A stretch of DNA of 64,000 nt, taken from assembly GCF_050003625.1 (NCBI RefSeq), contig NC_134397.1, positions 226,920,537-226,984,536 of the forward strand, read 5' to 3'. The notes below the pieces were generated by a model. That model worked only from the letters and a program-made list of their open reading frames with translations, was not told where the DNA came from and searched no databases. A program made the position numbers and the translations under genes. Shown here piece by piece: positions 62,877 through 64,000 of the stretch. Source of the stretch: Haematobia irritans. Taxonomy: Eukaryota; Arthropoda; Insecta; Diptera; Muscidae. Numbering within the stretch: the first letter of the stretch is position 1; every line of letters begins with the position of its first letter.

Positions 62877-64000
62877 AGCAACACAAGTTTTTCATATAAA
62901 AATTCAATTTTTCAATTTTTTCAGGATTTGGATGGAATTTTCGATTTTTTGGGGGTGGTCATGAATTAAGCTCCTTTTCGCTCTAGGACGCATAGTTTAG
63001 GAGATATGAGCAAAACAAGTTTTTCATATAAAAATTTCAATTTTTTCAGGATTTGGATGGAATTTTCGATTTTGTGGGGGTGGTCATGAATTAAGCTCCT
63101 TTTCGCTCTAGGACGCATAGTTTAGGAGATATGAGCAGAACAAGTTTTTCATATAAAAATTTAAATTTTTTCAGGATTTGGATGGAATTTTCGATTTTTT
63201 GGGGGTGGTAATGAATTAAGCTCCTTTTCGCTCTAGGACGCATAGTTTAGGAGATATGAGCAAAACAAGTTTTTCATATAAAAATTTCATTTTTTCCAGG
63301 ATTTGGATGGAATTTTCGATTTTTTGGGGGTGGTCATGAATTAAGCTCCTTTTCGCTATAGGACGCATAGTTTAGGAGATATGAGCAAAACAAGTTTTTC
63401 ATATAAAAATTTCAATTTTTCAGGATTTGGATGGAATTTTCGATTTTGTGGGGATGGTCATGAATTAAGCTCCTTTTCGCTTTAGGACGCATAGTTTAGG
63501 AGATATGAGCAAAACAAGTTTTTCATATGAAAATTTCAATTTTTTCAGGATTTGTTTGGAATTTTAAATTTTTTGAGGGTGGTCATGAATTAAGCTCCTT
63601 TTCGCTGTAGGACGCATAGTTTAGGAGATATGAGCAAAACAAGTTTTTCATATAAAAATTTCAATTTTTTCAGGATTTGGATGGAATTTTCGATTTTGTG
63701 GGGGTGGTCATGAATTAAGCTCCTTTTCGCTCTAGTTTAGGAGATATGAGCAAAACAAGTTTTTCATATAAAAATTTCAATTTTTTCAGGATTTGGATGG
63801 AATTTTCGATTTTTTGGGGGTGGTCATGAATTAAGCTCCTTTTCGCTCTAGGACGCATAGTTTAGGAGATATGAGCAAAACAAGTTTTTCATATAAAAAT
63901 TTCAATTTTTTCAGGATTTGGATGGAATTTTCGATTTTTTGGGGGTGGTCATGAATTAAGCTCCTTTTCGCTCTAGGACGCATAGTTTAGGAGATATGAG
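62876..64000 (+). repeat. Shortened A-derived unit, copy 2 (cut by window end)
   Basis: Repeats the first 1,124 bp of 60,956-62,876 at exactly 1,920 bp offset, including the attcaattttt insertion, catatgaaaattt near 63,526 and ctctagtttagg at 63,730. I count about eight single-base differences, so identity is above 99%. A third or further copy may follow outside the window. Confidence 0.88.

Larger units (their letters stand above)
1..64000 (+). repeat. 125-bp satellite DNA array, whole window
   Basis: The sequence repeats head to tail with a 125-bp period from the first to the last base: gaattttcga begins at 1, 126 and 251, and the same phase continues throughout apart from small indels. 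Neighbouring monomers differ by a few substitutions. All monomers seen run in the same direction, and neither edge of the array is present. No mobile element or unique spacer interrupts it, so this entry also covers every gene-free stretch of the window. An array of this type is known from centromeric and pericentromeric heterochromatin; assigning it to a centromere is inference, since nothing here shows protein binding. A multi-locus dispersed satellite is an alternative. Confidence 0.98.

Noticed and set aside
1..64000. CRISPR array, because short repeats recur regularly
   Set aside because: Spacers between repeats are not unique; the whole 125-bp unit repeats with small changes, and no cas genes are present.
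1..64000. Bacterial or viral origin
   Set aside because: There are no genes, no coding periodicity and no replication signals in 64 kb. A homogeneous 125-bp satellite with HORs fits eukaryotic heterochromatin.

Overview
The whole 64-kb window is one uninterrupted head-to-tail array of an AT-rich tandem repeat (satellite DNA). The basic monomer is 125 bp and about 34% G+C (42 of 125 in the first monomer). About 512 monomer-equivalents fit in the window. Every monomer I read is in the same orientation. I see no gene, RNA gene, transposon, CRISPR array or unrelated spacer, and neither array edge is in the window. An array of this length with nested higher-order repeats (HORs) indicates a eukaryotic centromeric, pericentromeric or other heterochromatic block. 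The species cannot be fixed from the sequence. On the minus strand, several motifs in the same order resemble what I remember of the Drosophila 1.688/359-bp satellite, so a drosophilid or other insect is my best, weak guess.

Layout. (1) 1-17.7 kb: diverged mixed monomers, with blocks duplicated at periods of 3,371, 375, 987 and 1,750 bp. (2) 17.7-24.1 kb: many indel-bearing monomers and short local duplications (309, 999, 375, 1,376 and 129 bp). (3) 24.1-27.6 kb: near-canonical monomers, including about nine that look identical in a row. (4) 28.0-33.9 kb: a 2,942-bp unit present twice in tandem. (5) 33.9-46 kb: a mosaic of blocks also found elsewhere in the array, with a recurring marker unit (C) at 34.6, 41.0 and 43.5 kb. 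(6) 46-64 kb: a clear multi-kilobase HOR. Block B (about 3,308 bp) and block A (2,471 bp) alternate with a 5.78-kb period. They are followed by an A/B chimera of 3,424 bp, another A, and a tandem of a shortened A-derived unit of 1,920 bp.

Many marker monomers are internal deletions or duplications whose breakpoints lie at very short direct repeats inside the monomer (TCAT, ATGA, TAG, CGC). These rare variants act as barcodes and let the order of unequal exchanges be read directly. Small minus-strand open frames of 61-88 codons occur because one frame of the monomer happens to be open. They are repeat shadows, not genes.
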